Of a stretch of 64,000 nt of DNA, positions 43,848-53,020 are shown piece after piece (position 1 is the stretch's first letter; every line of letters starts with the position of its first letter). Below the pieces are notes generated by a model, which made no database searches, had not been told where the DNA came from, and worked only from the letters and a program-made list of their open reading frames with translations. The translations under genes and the position numbers were made by a program. This DNA comes from Polymorphobacter megasporae (lineage in GTDB: Bacteria; Pseudomonadota; Alphaproteobacteria; Sphingomonadales; Sphingomonadaceae): positions 3,472,001-3,536,000 of the forward strand of contig NZ_CP081848.1 in the NCBI RefSeq assembly GCF_018982885.2. The letters are read 5' to 3'.

Positions 43848-44264
43848 CTAGGCGGCGAAGCGCTCGCGCAGCGCTATCATCGCCAGCGCCGCCGTCGCCG
43901 CCTCCCCGCCCTTGTCCTTCTCTGACTTCCGCGCGCGCGCCCACGCCTGCGCCTCGTTCTCGACGGTCAGGATGCCGTTGCCAATCGCCAGGCCGTCGAG
44001 GGTTAGAGCCATGATCCCGCGCGCGCTCTCGGACGCGACGACCTCGAAGTGATACGTCTCGCCGCGGATGACGGTGCCGAGCGCGACGAAACCGTCGAAC
44101 ACATCCGACGCCAGCCCGATCGCCGCCGGGATTTCGAGCGCGCCCGGAACCGTGATCGTCTCGTGGGTGGCGCCCGCGGCGTCGAGCGTTGCCCGCGCCC
44201 CATCGAGCAGCGCGTCGGCGAGCGCATCGTAGAAGCGTGCTTCGACGATCAGGATGTGCGGCAT
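43848..44264 (-). CDS. ribH: 6,7-dimethyl-8-ribityllumazine synthase RibH
   Basis: 138-residue lumazine synthase that joins 5-amino-6-ribitylaminouracil and 3,4-dihydroxy-2-butanone 4-phosphate. The signature [12 protein letters not shown], the [16 protein letters not shown] motif with its catalytic His, and [16 protein letters not shown] are present. The fold is that of the icosahedral or pentameric enzyme. It follows ribBX across a 149-bp inverted-repeat spacer. Confidence 0.95.
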   Translation of the reverse strand: MPHILIVEARFYDALADALLDGARATLDAAGATHETITVPGALEIPAAIGLASDVFDGFVALGTVIRGETYHFEVVASESARGIMALTLDGLAIGNGILTVENEAQAWARARKSEKDKGGEAATAALAMIALRERFAA

Positions 44265-44282
44265 GGTCGAAAGTCCTTTCTG

Positions 44283-44408
44283 CTCCCCTCCCCTTTAGGG
44301 GAGGGGTTGGGGGTGGGGGAGTCACCGCGAGCTGCATCGCCCGTGGCTCCCCACCCCCGGGCCGACGCAATCGCGTCGTCTCTCGCCCCTCCCCTGAAGG
44401 GAAGGGGT
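44283..44408. repeat. Intergenic C/G-rich inverted repeat between ribBX and ribH
   Basis: CTCCCCTCCCCTTTAGGGG and CCCCTCCCCTGAAGGGAAGG are hairpin-forming ends flanking GGGGTTGGGGGTGGGG and its partner CCCCACCCCCGG. The spacer can fold into a long hairpin with smaller ones at each tip. It looks like a dispersed palindromic element of the type common in alphaproteobacterial intergenic spaces and contains no ORF. Confidence 0.7.
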
Positions 44409-44413
44409 AGCCG

Positions 44414-45688
44414 CTAATCCGTTGCGCCGGGGATCGGCCGCTCGCCGACGACGGTCAAGCCATAGCCGGTCAGGCCAACGATCGTCCGGTGCGAATTGGT
44501 CAGCAGGACCATGTCGGTCACCCCAAGATCGACGAGAATCTGCGCGCCGATGCCATAATCGCGGAGCGCGACCGACTCACCATGCCCGCGCGCCAGCATC
44601 TGCGTCGAGATCGCGTCGGACCGCCCGTCGCGGATGATGACGACGATCCCCGCGCCCTCGTCGCCGATGATGTCCATCGCGCGCTGCAACTGGCCCGAGC
44701 GGCTGTCGTCCTCGGCGAACAGGTCGGTGAACATCGACATCGTGTGCATCCGCACCAGCGTCGGCTTGGCCGGGTCGATATGGCCCTTCTGCAGGACCAT
44801 GTGCTCAGTCCCCTCGGCCTTGTTGACGTAGGCCTTCGCGGTCCAGCGCCCGCCGTGGCGGCTGTCGAGCGGGGTTTCAGCGAGGCAGGCGACGAGGTTA
44901 TCGTGCTTCATCCGATAGGCGATCAAGTCGCGGATCGTGCCGATCTTGAGATCGTGCTCCGCGGCAAAGCCGAGCAAATCATCCAACCGCGCCATCGTCC
45001 CATCGTCGTTCATGATCTCGCAGATCACCCCCGACGGGTTGAGCCCGGCGAGGCGCGAGACGTCGACCGCCGCCTCGGTATGCCCGGCGCGGACGAGCAC
45101 GCCGCCGTCGCGCGCGACGAGCGGGAAGACGTGGCCCGGGGTGACGATGTGGCTCGCGTCCTTCGAAGCGTCGATCGCCACCGCGACGGTTCGCGCACGG
45201 TCGGCGGCGCTGATCCCTGTGGTGACGCCGTCGCGCGCCTCGATCGACACAGTGAAGGCGGTCTCGTGGCGGGTGCCGTTGTGCCGCGCCATCAGCGGCA
45301 GGCCGAGCGACTTGACCCGGTCGGCGGCGAGCGCGAGGCAGATCAGCCCGCGGCCGTGCTTCGCCATGAAATTGATCGCCGCCGGGGTCGCCATCTGCGC
45401 CGGGATAATCAGGTCGCCCTCGTTCTCGCGGTCCTCGTCGTCGACGAGGATGAACATCCGGCCGTTCTTCGCTTCGTCGATGATCTCCTCAATCCCGACC
45501 AGCGCGCGCGGCGAGCTCCGCCGGGTGAGATAGGTTTCTAGCTTGCGCAGCGTGTCGCTCGTCGGATTCCAGTCGGGCTCGTCGAGATTGCGCAGCGAGT
45601 TGGCGTGGAGCCCAGCGGCGCGGGCGAGGCCCGAGCGGCTCTCATTACTGTCGCCGACCAGCATCCGAATTCGATCGATCGTTGTCAT
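44414..45688 (-). CDS. ribB: RibBX: 3,4-dihydroxy-2-butanone-4-phosphate synthase with N-terminal HTH and degenerate GTP cyclohydrolase II domain
   Basis: 424 residues in three parts. Residues 1-55 look like a small helix-turn-helix (GLARAAGLHANSLRNLDEP). The RibB domain (about 60-260) is intact: VDDEDRENEGDLI, GLICLAL, DGVTTGISAADRA and GHVFPLVARDGGVL, with catalytic acidic residues. The C-terminal RibA-like domain (about 270-424) lacks the zinc cysteines; where RibA has the GDVFGSLRCDCG type of motif, this protein has SMFTDLFAEDDSRSGQL. That matches the RibX-type domain known from Proteobacteria. GTP cyclohydrolase II activity must come from another gene. It is flanked by ribE and ribH. Confidence 0.9.
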   Translation of the reverse strand: MTTIDRIRMLVGDSNESRSGLARAAGLHANSLRNLDEPDWNPTSDTLRKLETYLTRRSSPRALVGIEEIIDEAKNGRMFILVDDEDRENEGDLIIPAQMATPAAINFMAKHGRGLICLALAADRVKSLGLPLMARHNGTRHETAFTVSIEARDGVTTGISAADRARTVAVAIDASKDASHIVTPGHVFPLVARDGGVLVRAGHTEAAVDVSRLAGLNPSGVICEIMNDDGTMARLDDLLGFAAEHDLKIGTIRDLIAYRMKHDNLVACLAETPLDSRHGGRWTAKAYVNKAEGTEHMVLQKGHIDPAKPTLVRMHTMSMFTDLFAEDDSRSGQLQRAMDIIGDEGAGIVVIIRDGRSDAISTQMLARGHGESVALRDYGIGAQILVDLGVTDMVLLTNSHRTIVGLTGYGLTVVGERPIPGATD

Positions 45689-45728
45689 GCTTCACACCTC
45701 AATGTGAACCATGCAAGCGCCGATCACA

Positions 45729-46337
45729 TCACAATGTCAACACGTCGCGCATGCGGCCGAGATAACGCGCGAGCACATCGATCTCGACGTTGACCTCGTC
45801 GCCGACAGCCAGCCCGCCGAAGGTCGTCCATTCACCCGTGTGCGGGATGATATTCAGGTCGAAGCGGACCCCGCCGTCGGCTCCCGGACCGACGCCGTTG
45901 ACCGTCAGCGACACGCCGCTAAGCGCGACCGACCCCTTGGCCGCGATGAACGGCGCGACCGACGCGGGCGCTTCGATCGTCAGCTTGATCGAGCCGCCCT
46001 CGCGGTCGAGCGCGGCGACCCGCCCGACGGCGTCGACATGACCGGTGACGATGTGGCCGCCGAGCTCATCGCCGACCTTCAACGCGCGTTCGAGGTTGAG
46101 CCGCGCACCAGCCGTCCATTGCGCCGCAGCGCTGTGGCGGAGCGTCTCGCCGCTGACGTCGACGGCGAATTCGCCGGGTGCCTTGTCGACGACGGTCAGG
46201 CACACCCCCGAGCACGAAATCGACGCGCCGAGCGCAATGCCGGCGGTATCGTATCCGGTGGCGATGCGGACGCGAAGGTCGCCGCGCGGCTCGACCGCGG
46301 TGACGGTGCCGATGTCGGTGATGATGCCGGTAAACAT
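45729..46337 (-). CDS. ribE: Riboflavin synthase alpha subunit RibE
   Basis: 202 residues with the internal duplication of riboflavin synthase: MFTGIITDIGTV at the start, ISCSGVCLTVVDK in the first half and VALSGVSLTVNGV in the second. It dismutates lumazine into riboflavin. The order ribD-ribE-ribBX-ribH completes the pathway from ribosylated pyrimidine, except for GTP cyclohydrolase II. The gap to ribD is 9 bp. No FMN riboswitch was recognised in the run. Confidence 0.95.
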   Translation of the reverse strand: MFTGIITDIGTVTAVEPRGDLRVRIATGYDTAGIALGASISCSGVCLTVVDKAPGEFAVDVSGETLRHSAAAQWTAGARLNLERALKVGDELGGHIVTGHVDAVGRVAALDREGGSIKLTIEAPASVAPFIAAKGSVALSGVSLTVNGVGPGADGGVRFDLNIIPHTGEWTTFGGLAVGDEVNVEIDVLARYLGRMRDVLTL

Positions 46338-46346
46338 GAACCCTGC

Positions 46347-47345
46347 CTATCGGACCCGGTCGTATTCCTCAACCCGGTCGGGGCCGAGCGTCAGTGCCGC
46401 GGCAAGCCGCCACCGGCCGTGCGCGCTGCTGAGGTCGGTCAGGCCGAGATCGCCGATACCGCGCCGCCCGCCGAGGATGATGGGCGCGCGGTAGATCAGC
46501 AGCCGGTCGACGCGATCGGCGGTAAGCAGCGAAGTCGCCACCCCCGCGCCGCCCTCGACAAGCACGGTCAGGATGCGCGGATCGACGTCGAGGTCGGACA
46601 GGTCGCGAAGGAGGCGCGCGCCGCCGATCCGCGCTTCCGCCGGGATCGCCTCGAGCGTCGCGCTCAGCACCGCCCGTTGTGGGGCGCGATCCTCGAGCCC
46701 GTCGAGACGGACATCGAGCATCGGATCGTCGGCGACCAGCGTCCCGCCGCCGACGACGATGAGGTCGCAGCGCGCGCGTTCGAGATGCGCGTGGCGTCGT
46801 GCTGCCGGGCCGGTGATCCAGCGGCTCGTCCCGTCGGCAAGCGCGATGCAGCCGTCGAGCGAGACCGCAAGCTTGAGCGTGATGTGCGCGCGGCCATGCC
46901 GCTGCCGCGTGAAGAAGCCCGGGTTGACCCGCTCGGCAGCTGTCGCGAGCGCCGGGGCCGCGACATCGACAACGATCCCCGCCGCGCGCAAACGGGCGAC
47001 CCCGGCTCCGGCGGTGCGCGGATCGGGATCGATGCCGCTGGTGACGACGCGGGCGACCCGGGCGGCGATCAACAGGTCGCTGCACGCCGGGCCCCGCGTG
47101 GAGATATGCGCGCAGGGTTCGAGCGTGACGTAAGCGGTCGCTCCGCGCGCAGCGTCGCCCGCCGCCGCGAGCGCCATCGCCTCGGCATGCGGACGGCCGC
47201 CGGGTTGCGTCCAGCCGCGCGCGACGACGCGATTATCGGCGACGATGATGCAGCCGACGCTCGGATTGGGGCTGGTCCGTCCGACACCACGCTCGGCGAG
47301 GGCGAGCGCCGCCCCCAGCCATCGTGCGTCGCGAGCGTCGATCAC
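46347..47345 (-). CDS. ribD: Bifunctional riboflavin deaminase/reductase RibD
   Basis: 332-residue fusion of a pyrimidine deaminase and reductase. The deaminase zinc site is HAEAMAL with TLEPCAHISTRGPACSD; the reductase part includes LKLAVSLDGCIA and LVEGGAGVATSLL. GTG at 47345 begins VIDARDARWLGAALALAERG, the usual RibD opening, and overlaps the upstream gene stop in GTGA. A longer open frame to 48272 is a shadow of gltX. Confidence 0.94.
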   Translation of the reverse strand: MIDARDARWLGAALALAERGVGRTSPNPSVGCIIVADNRVVARGWTQPGGRPHAEAMALAAAGDAARGATAYVTLEPCAHISTRGPACSDLLIAARVARVVTSGIDPDPRTAGAGVARLRAAGIVVDVAAPALATAAERVNPGFFTRQRHGRAHITLKLAVSLDGCIALADGTSRWITGPAARRHAHLERARCDLIVVGGGTLVADDPMLDVRLDGLEDRAPQRAVLSATLEAIPAEARIGGARLLRDLSDLDVDPRILTVLVEGGAGVATSLLTADRVDRLLIYRAPIILGGRRGIGDLGLTDLSSAHGRWRLAAALTLGPDRVEEYDRVR

Positions 47346-47908
47346 GCCTTGGGTTTGGCGGCGGCGGTGGCGGCTGCAGACGGGGGCGGCGCGGGAGGCG
47401 CCGGCGCGACATAGCCCTCGGGTTGGAGGTTCTTCGGCTGCGCCGAAACGTACGCATCGTACTGGTTCTGCGCCTTGACGCGCGCCGGCCCCTGCAGCGT
47501 CGCGATATACGCGCGCGAAGCGGCCGCATCGGCGTGCGCGGCGGCCTCCTCGGCCGAGCGCTCGCGCTGGATGTCGGCGTCGCTGCGGGTCGCGGGCCAG
47601 CTCTTGACGAACACCACCGGCACGACTTTGCCCGAATAGCCCCAGCGGGATTCGAGCAGGAACAACGCCATGATCGCGCCGACGATCAGCAGGGCCAGCC
47701 CGCCGATGATCAGCCGCGATCGCGGTATGTCGCGCATCCGCTCGACCAACGATCCCGGCGACGGCGACGACGGCGGGGAGAATCCGGCATCCGGCCGCCA
47801 CGCCCGCCGGGCCATCTCGAGCGGAGTCCGCGCCACGCGCCGGGCCTGGGGTTCGGACGCCTTCGACGGCAACAGTCGCGGGGGCGGCAACGGCGAAAAC
47901 ATCTTCAT
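47342..47908 (-). CDS. Conserved-type membrane protein of unknown function
   Basis: 188-residue protein with one hydrophobic segment (RLIIGGLALLIVGAIMALFL, about 63-82). The N-terminal part is Pro/Ser-rich and probably cytoplasmic; the C-terminal half has an Ala/Arg-rich helix (SDADIQRERSAEEAAAHADA) and a Pro/Ala tail. It lies 6 bp after gltX, and its stop overlaps ribD in GTGA, so it is probably co-translated. No family was recognised. Confidence 0.7.
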   Translation of the reverse strand: MKMFSPLPPPRLLPSKASEPQARRVARTPLEMARRAWRPDAGFSPPSSPSPGSLVERMRDIPRSRLIIGGLALLIVGAIMALFLLESRWGYSGKVVPVVFVKSWPATRSDADIQRERSAEEAAAHADAAASRAYIATLQGPARVKAQNQYDAYVSAQPKNLQPEGYVAPAPPAPPPSAAATAAAKPKA

Positions 47909-47914
47909 CGGCGG

Positions 47915-49267
47915 TTACTCCACCCCACTGATATAGTCGGGCGCAGCAGCCGCCGCCAGTCGTGCGAGCGACGCATCGCGCCCGATCAGCGGCAGCAGCG
48001 CCGCCATCTCGGGACCGCGGTCGCGCCCGGTCAGCGCGTGGCGCAGCGGGTGGAACAGCCCCCGCCCCTTGCGCCCCGACGCTGCCTTGAGCGCCGTCGT
48101 CCAGCGGCTCCAGATATCGTCGCTCCAGTCGAGGCCGGCCAGCGTGGAGCGCGCCGCATCGATGTAATCCCTGTCCTCGGCCTCGGGCGGCGCGACGACC
48201 GGCCCGGCGATCACGCCCCACCAATCGGCCGCCTCGGCGACCGTCGACAGGTTGCCGCGCACCGCATCCCAAGCCTGCAGGGTCATCGCGGGCGGCAGCC
48301 GGTCAGCGGCTGCGGCAAAGTCGAGGCCGTGGATCGTCCGCGCATTGAGCTGCGCCAGTTCAGCCGGATCGAAGCGCACCGTCGACCGACCGAACGCGGC
48401 GAAGTCGAATCCGGCAATCAATGCCGCGTCGTCGGCGGGTTCGGTCGCCACGCTGGTGCCGAGCCGGGCGAGGAACGCGCGCACCGCCCCCGGCTCGATC
48501 CCCGCGTCGCGCCATTCGGCGCCCCCGGCGGACCCGAGCCGCTTCGACAACGCCGCGTCGGCCCCGGTCAGCAGCGGCAGATGCGCGAGCGCGGGCGGCG
48601 CTGCCCCGAGCGCCGCCAACATCTGGAGCTGGACCCCCGAATTGGTGACGTGATCCTCGCCGCGCACGATCGTCGTGATGCCGAGATCGATATCGTCGAC
48701 CACCGACGGCAGCATATACAGCCACGACCCATCGGCGCGGCGGACGACCGGATCGGACAGCGACGCAGGATCGATGTGACACGCGCCACGAACCAGATCG
48801 TGCCAGACGACCGGCGCAGCGGTGTCGAGCCGGAAGCGCCAGTGCGGCGCGATGCCCCGAGCGGCGAAGTCGTCGTGATCGGCGTCGGTCAACGCGAGCG
48901 CGGTGCGATCGTACACCGGCGGCAGCCCGCGCGACGCCTGCACCCGTCGCTTGAGGTCGAGCTGCTCGGGCGTGTCGTACGCGCGATACGCCCGCCCCGC
49001 CGCCGCCAGCCGCGCAAGCGCCGCCTCGTACAGCGCGAACCGGTCCGACTGGCGCACCTCGGCATCGGGAGTCAGCCCAAGCCAGTCGAGGTCGTCACGA
49101 ATTGCCTGCGCCGACGCCTCCGACGACCGCGCCAGGTCGGTATCGTCGAGCCGCAGCACGAACCGCCCGCCCTGCTGCCGCGCGTACAGCCAGTTGACCA
49201 GCGCAGTGCGGATGTTTCCGGCGTGGAGGCTGCCGGTCGGGGATGGGGCGAAGCGGGTGACTGTCAT
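47915..49267 (-). CDS. gltX: Glutamyl-tRNA synthetase (GluRS), second-type
   Basis: 450-residue class I aminoacyl-tRNA synthetase. HIGH-like SPTGSLHAGN (about 9-18) and KMSKS-like LSKRLGS (about 239-245) are present, with TTIVRGEDHVTNS between them. Alphaproteobacteria often carry two GluRS, one of which can load tRNA-Gln for the amidotransferase route; which type this is cannot be told. ATG at 49267 gives the family start MTVTRFAPSPTG; the longer frame to 49426 is not similar. It heads the riboflavin/nusB run. Confidence 0.93.
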   Translation of the reverse strand: MTVTRFAPSPTGSLHAGNIRTALVNWLYARQQGGRFVLRLDDTDLARSSEASAQAIRDDLDWLGLTPDAEVRQSDRFALYEAALARLAAAGRAYRAYDTPEQLDLKRRVQASRGLPPVYDRTALALTDADHDDFAARGIAPHWRFRLDTAAPVVWHDLVRGACHIDPASLSDPVVRRADGSWLYMLPSVVDDIDLGITTIVRGEDHVTNSGVQLQMLAALGAAPPALAHLPLLTGADAALSKRLGSAGGAEWRDAGIEPGAVRAFLARLGTSVATEPADDAALIAGFDFAAFGRSTVRFDPAELAQLNARTIHGLDFAAAADRLPPAMTLQAWDAVRGNLSTVAEAADWWGVIAGPVVAPPEAEDRDYIDAARSTLAGLDWSDDIWSRWTTALKAASGRKGRGLFHPLRHALTGRDRGPEMAALLPLIGRDASLARLAAAAAPDYISGVE

Positions 49268-49467
49268 GGGCGTAACCCCGGCTGCCGACGCATCAGGATG
49301 TCGGGTTCTTGCTTGCAGCGAAGATAGACCGGACGGCCATCGATGCTTTCGCCCTCGAACTGGGTGGGAAAATGATTTGTGGTCCGGCGGAGGGTGGCGA
49401 GGGTCAACACGTCGGGAGTCTAGCATGCCTCGGCGACGACAGGATGAAAAATGGGATCGGACCAGCG
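49268..49467. other. Intergenic region without recognised feature
   Basis: This 200-bp gap between gltX and nadE (both minus strand) should hold the gltX promoter. No tRNA, riboswitch or strong hairpin was recognised. Confidence 0.5.
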
Positions 49468-51123
49468 CTAACTGCTCGTCCGGAATGCATTCGTGATCGG
49501 ATACCGCCGGTCCCGCCCAAAATTGCGCCGCCCGATCTTCACCCCCGGCGGGGCTTGGCGGCGCTTGTATTCGGCGACGTAGAGCAGGCGTTCGATCTTC
49601 GCCACGAGCGCCGTATCGAGCCCGGTCGCGGCAAGGTCGGCGACCGACTGCTCGTTCTCGACCAGGCCGATCAGGATGCGGTCGAGGATATCGTACGGCG
49701 GCAGGCTGTCGTCGTCGCGCTGGTTGTCGCGCAGTTCGGCGGTCGGCGGCTTGTCGATCACCCGCTGCGGCATCACCGGACCCTTTGGGCCGAGCCCGAG
49801 GCGCGGATGGTTCGCGTTACGCCACTCGCACAGCTTGAACACCGTCGTCTTGTAGACGTCCTTGAGGACCGAATAGCCGCCCGCCATGTCGCCGTAGATC
49901 GTCGCATAGCCGGTCGACATCTCGCTCTTGTTGCCTGTCGTCAGCAGCATCGGCCCGAACTTGTTCGACAGCGCCATCAGGCTCAACCCGCGAATCCGCG
50001 ACTGGATATTCTCCTCGGCGATATCGCGCGACCGCCCATCGAACAATGGCGCGAGCATATCGTCGAACGCCGTCATCGCCGGCAGGATCGGCACGGTGTC
50101 GAGGCGGCAGCCGAGCAGCCGCGCGCACTCGGCGGCGTCCTCGAGGCTGTCACCGACGGTGAAGCGCGACGGCAGCATCACGCACCACACGCGGTCGGCC
50201 CCGAGCGCATCGACCGCGACCGCCGCCGACAGCGCGCTGTCGATCCCGCCCGACAGGCCGAGGACGACCCCGGGAAAGCGGTTGCGGTTCACATAATCGC
50301 GCAGGCCGACAACCATCGCGTGATAGATGCCGGGAAGGTCGTCATCGAGGACGCTCAGCGTCCCGCGCGCGCACGACCATCCCGCCGCGCCGCGCGTCCA
50401 CCGCGTCGTCACCAGCGCCTCGTCCCAGTTGGGAAACTGCCATGCGGTCGAGCGGTCGGCATTGAGGATGAAGCTTGCGCCGTCGAACACGAGTTCGTCC
50501 TGCCCGCCGACGCGGTTGAGATAGGTGAGCGGCAGCCCGGTCTCGACGACGCGCGAGACGCTCAGCGATAGCCGCCGGTCGTCCTTGCCGACCTCAAACG
50601 GCGAGCCGTTGGGGACGATCAGCATTTCCGCCCCGGTCTCGGCGAGGCATTCGGTGACCTCGGGGGTCCAGATATCCTCGCAGATCGGCACCCCGAGCCG
50701 GACCCCGCGGAACGCCAGCGGCCCCGGCAGCGGTGCGCTGGCGAAGACACGCTTCTCGTCGAAGGTGCCGTAATTGGGCAGGTCGTGCTTGCGCGTCACC
50801 GCGACGATCTTGCCGCCGTCGAGCAGCGCCATCGCGTTGAAAAGCCGCCCGTCCTCGACCCACGGCAGCCCGACGAGCATCCCCGGGCCGCCATCCCCGG
50901 TCGCCGCTGCAAGCCGGTCGAGTTCGACCGCGCAACGCTCGACCGCCGCGGGCTTGAGCACGAGGTCCTCGGGCGGGTAACCGATCAGCGACAGTTCGGG
51001 CGTCACGAGCAGGTCGGCTCCGCTCGCCGCCACTCGCGCGCCAAGCATCGCGTCGGCGTTGCCGCGCAAGTCGCCGACGCTCGCGTTCGATTGGTGGAGG
51101 GCGATCGTCAGCGTATCGGTCAT
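49468..51123 (-). CDS. nadE: Glutamine-dependent NAD+ synthetase NadE
   Basis: 551 residues. The N-terminal nitrilase-like glutaminase domain has PELSLIGYPPEDLV with its Glu, a Lys-containing TRKHDLPNYG, and VPICEDIWTPE with the catalytic Cys. The C-terminal synthetase domain has the P-loop-like LGLSGGIDSALSAAVAVDALG and KSEMSTGYATIYGDMAGGY. It converts nicotinate adenine dinucleotide to NAD+ using glutamine ammonia. It is unlinked to other NAD genes. Confidence 0.95.
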   Translation of the reverse strand: MTDTLTIALHQSNASVGDLRGNADAMLGARVAASGADLLVTPELSLIGYPPEDLVLKPAAVERCAVELDRLAAATGDGGPGMLVGLPWVEDGRLFNAMALLDGGKIVAVTRKHDLPNYGTFDEKRVFASAPLPGPLAFRGVRLGVPICEDIWTPEVTECLAETGAEMLIVPNGSPFEVGKDDRRLSLSVSRVVETGLPLTYLNRVGGQDELVFDGASFILNADRSTAWQFPNWDEALVTTRWTRGAAGWSCARGTLSVLDDDLPGIYHAMVVGLRDYVNRNRFPGVVLGLSGGIDSALSAAVAVDALGADRVWCVMLPSRFTVGDSLEDAAECARLLGCRLDTVPILPAMTAFDDMLAPLFDGRSRDIAEENIQSRIRGLSLMALSNKFGPMLLTTGNKSEMSTGYATIYGDMAGGYSVLKDVYKTTVFKLCEWRNANHPRLGLGPKGPVMPQRVIDKPPTAELRDNQRDDDSLPPYDILDRILIGLVENEQSVADLAATGLDTALVAKIERLLYVAEYKRRQAPPGVKIGRRNFGRDRRYPITNAFRTSS

Positions 51124-51179
51124 GCCCGGGATGTAGGCGAAGACCGGGGATGCGTCATCCCCGCCTCGACGTCACGTCG

Positions 51180-52178
51180 CTATTGCCGCTCGCCGAACGA
51201 AATCGGATACGCCGCCGACCGCACCGCGATCATCGGGTCGGCGGGAGCGATCCCGGAGGGGACGTTGTTCGGCAAGAAGATCAGCCGCTTGTCGTCCCCG
51301 GCCTGATCCGCCGACAATTTGGTGATCGTGATCGTCCCGAGTTTGACCAGCCGCCTTGTGTTGGGCCACGCGATCGATGGATCGTCGATCCTGTCGCCGG
51401 GCGCGGCGATCTGCGCGAACCAGTCGAAGCGAATCGGCCCGGCTTTGACCCGCTTGGCGATCTCGGTCGCGAGATAGCCGGGGGCGCGCTGCTTGAGTGC
51501 GGCGGCATCGAGGTAATGCTCGCCCGCCGCGGGGACGAAGCGGTAGCGGACGGCCGTCGCATGCCCCTTGGCGTCGGTGAAGCTGAACGCGTTGACCCCG
51601 AAATAGGCGTTGGTCGCATAGCTTTCGGGTGCGGGCTTCTGCGTCGTCAGGAACGTCGCGGCGATCGGATGCGCACCGAGGAAGCGGTCGAGCGATGTCG
51701 GCTTCGCCACCCCGGGACCGCTCGTCCCGACGGCGTGGAACAGTTCGCCGAACTCGGCCGCCGTCTTGACCGGGAAGCCGTTGAAGCCGTGCGCGACGAT
51801 GTCCATCGTTGCGTCGTCGGCCGGCCCGAACTTGATCGCCATGCCGCGCGGACTGGCATTGGGGTCGGCGTCGGGGATGTTGGGGATGCCGGTAAAGTCG
51901 GAAAAGCGTACGGTCACCGCGATCGGCCGGGTGAAGATCGCGGCCTTGCTCAAGCTGCGCGCGCCAGCATCGGGGGTGAAGTTGCCCGTCAGGACGATGC
52001 CCTTGGCGTGGACCGCGCGCGCATGATGCTCGCCGAATGCACTGTGCAAGTCGCTGACCAACTTGGCGGGCAAGTCATCCTGCGCCGTGGCAGGCGACAC
52101 CACCAGTGCAGCGAGCGCACCGAGCATCCACCGGCTGCTAAGAAACCAGCGGCGATTGATCGACCGATCTTCAAACAT
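51180..52178 (-). CDS. Catalase-related peroxidase, exported (SrpA-like)
   Basis: 332-residue catalase-family heme protein of the short type. The N-terminus has a possible Tat signal (NRRWFLSS followed by MLGALAALVVSPATAQ), so it is likely periplasmic. It contains the distal His in HARAVHAKG (about 57) and the RFSDFTGIPNIPDADPNASPRGMAIKF block that follows in catalases. It is much shorter than classical catalases, and the usual C-terminal heme-Tyr motif could not be placed, so peroxidase rather than full catalase activity is likely. A 161-bp divergent gap separates it from plsY. Confidence 0.85.
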   Translation of the reverse strand: MFEDRSINRRWFLSSRWMLGALAALVVSPATAQDDLPAKLVSDLHSAFGEHHARAVHAKGIVLTGNFTPDAGARSLSKAAIFTRPIAVTVRFSDFTGIPNIPDADPNASPRGMAIKFGPADDATMDIVAHGFNGFPVKTAAEFGELFHAVGTSGPGVAKPTSLDRFLGAHPIAATFLTTQKPAPESYATNAYFGVNAFSFTDAKGHATAVRYRFVPAAGEHYLDAAALKQRAPGYLATEIAKRVKAGPIRFDWFAQIAAPGDRIDDPSIAWPNTRRLVKLGTITITKLSADQAGDDKRLIFLPNNVPSGIAPADPMIAVRSAAYPISFGERQ

Positions 52179-52339
52179 CTTTGCGCCCCCCAGCGTATCG
52201 ATAAGCTGACACCATAGCCGACGTCGATTACCGTTCGATTACTATCTGCCCGTCGACATTGCTCCAGAATGGCAATCAGCACCGAGATGGTTGGATCAAG
52301 CTGGTGACGCGGTTAACCGAACCCGCTACGAGCCTCTAA

Positions 52340-53020
52340 ATGGGGCCGACACCGATCATCTGCGCGCTGATCGGCTATGTCCTCGGGGCGATCCCCTTCG
52401 GGCTGTTGCTGACCCGCGTATTCGGCGCGGGCGACCTCCGCGCGATCGGTTCGGGCAATATCGGCGCGACCAACGTGCTGCGGACCGGGCGCAAGGGGTT
52501 GGCGGCGGCGACGCTGCTGCTCGATGGCGGCAAGGGCGCGGCGGCGGTTCTGCTGACGCGGCACTTCACCGGCAGTGAGCATATCGCCGCGATCGCTGGC
52601 TTCGCCGCGTTCGGCGGGCATTTGTTTCCGGTCTGGCTCAACTTTCGCGGCGGCAAGGGGGTGGCGACGATGCTCGGCGTCAGCCTCGCCGGCTGGTGGC
52701 CTGCCGGGGTCGCGGCGCTGCTGGTTTGGCTGATCGGCGCGGTCGTGACGCGTTATTCCTCGGTCGGCGGGATGATGGCGGCGGTCGCGAGCGCGGTCCT
52801 GTTCACCGTCGCCCGGACGACGGTGCCGCTCGATGCGACATGGACGCTTACGGCATGGGCGATGACGGCGCTGCTGATGCTCAAGCACGGCGACAATATC
52901 CGGCGTTTGCGCGCGGGGACCGAGAGCAAGATCGGCGCGAAGAGTCCGCCGGGCGACCCTGACCCGCCGCTTGGCCACAACGGCGGTCCAGCGCTCGACG
53001 ATACCCACGGCACCCGGTGA
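52340..53020 (+). CDS. plsY: Glycerol-3-phosphate acyltransferase PlsY
   Basis: 226-residue membrane acyltransferase that uses acyl-phosphate to make lysophosphatidic acid. Conserved motifs are GSGNIGATNVLRTGRKGLA, the KGAAAV motif, GHLFPVWLNFRGGKGVAT and a hydrophobic C-terminal set of spans. A hydrophilic tail of about 35 residues ends in PPGDPDPPLGHNGGPALDD. It overlaps dprA in a GTGA junction. Confidence 0.94.
   Translation: MGPTPIICALIGYVLGAIPFGLLLTRVFGAGDLRAIGSGNIGATNVLRTGRKGLAAATLLLDGGKGAAAVLLTRHFTGSEHIAAIAGFAAFGGHLFPVWLNFRGGKGVATMLGVSLAGWWPAGVAALLVWLIGAVVTRYSSVGGMMAAVASAVLFTVARTTVPLDATWTLTAWAMTALLMLKHGDNIRRLRAGTESKIGAKSPPGDPDPPLGHNGGPALDDTHGTR

Noticed and set aside
44265-47345. FMN riboswitch for the riboflavin genes
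   Set aside because: I looked for the conserved RFN-element blocks in the gaps around ribD, ribE, ribBX and ribH and did not recognise them; the gaps are mostly too short.
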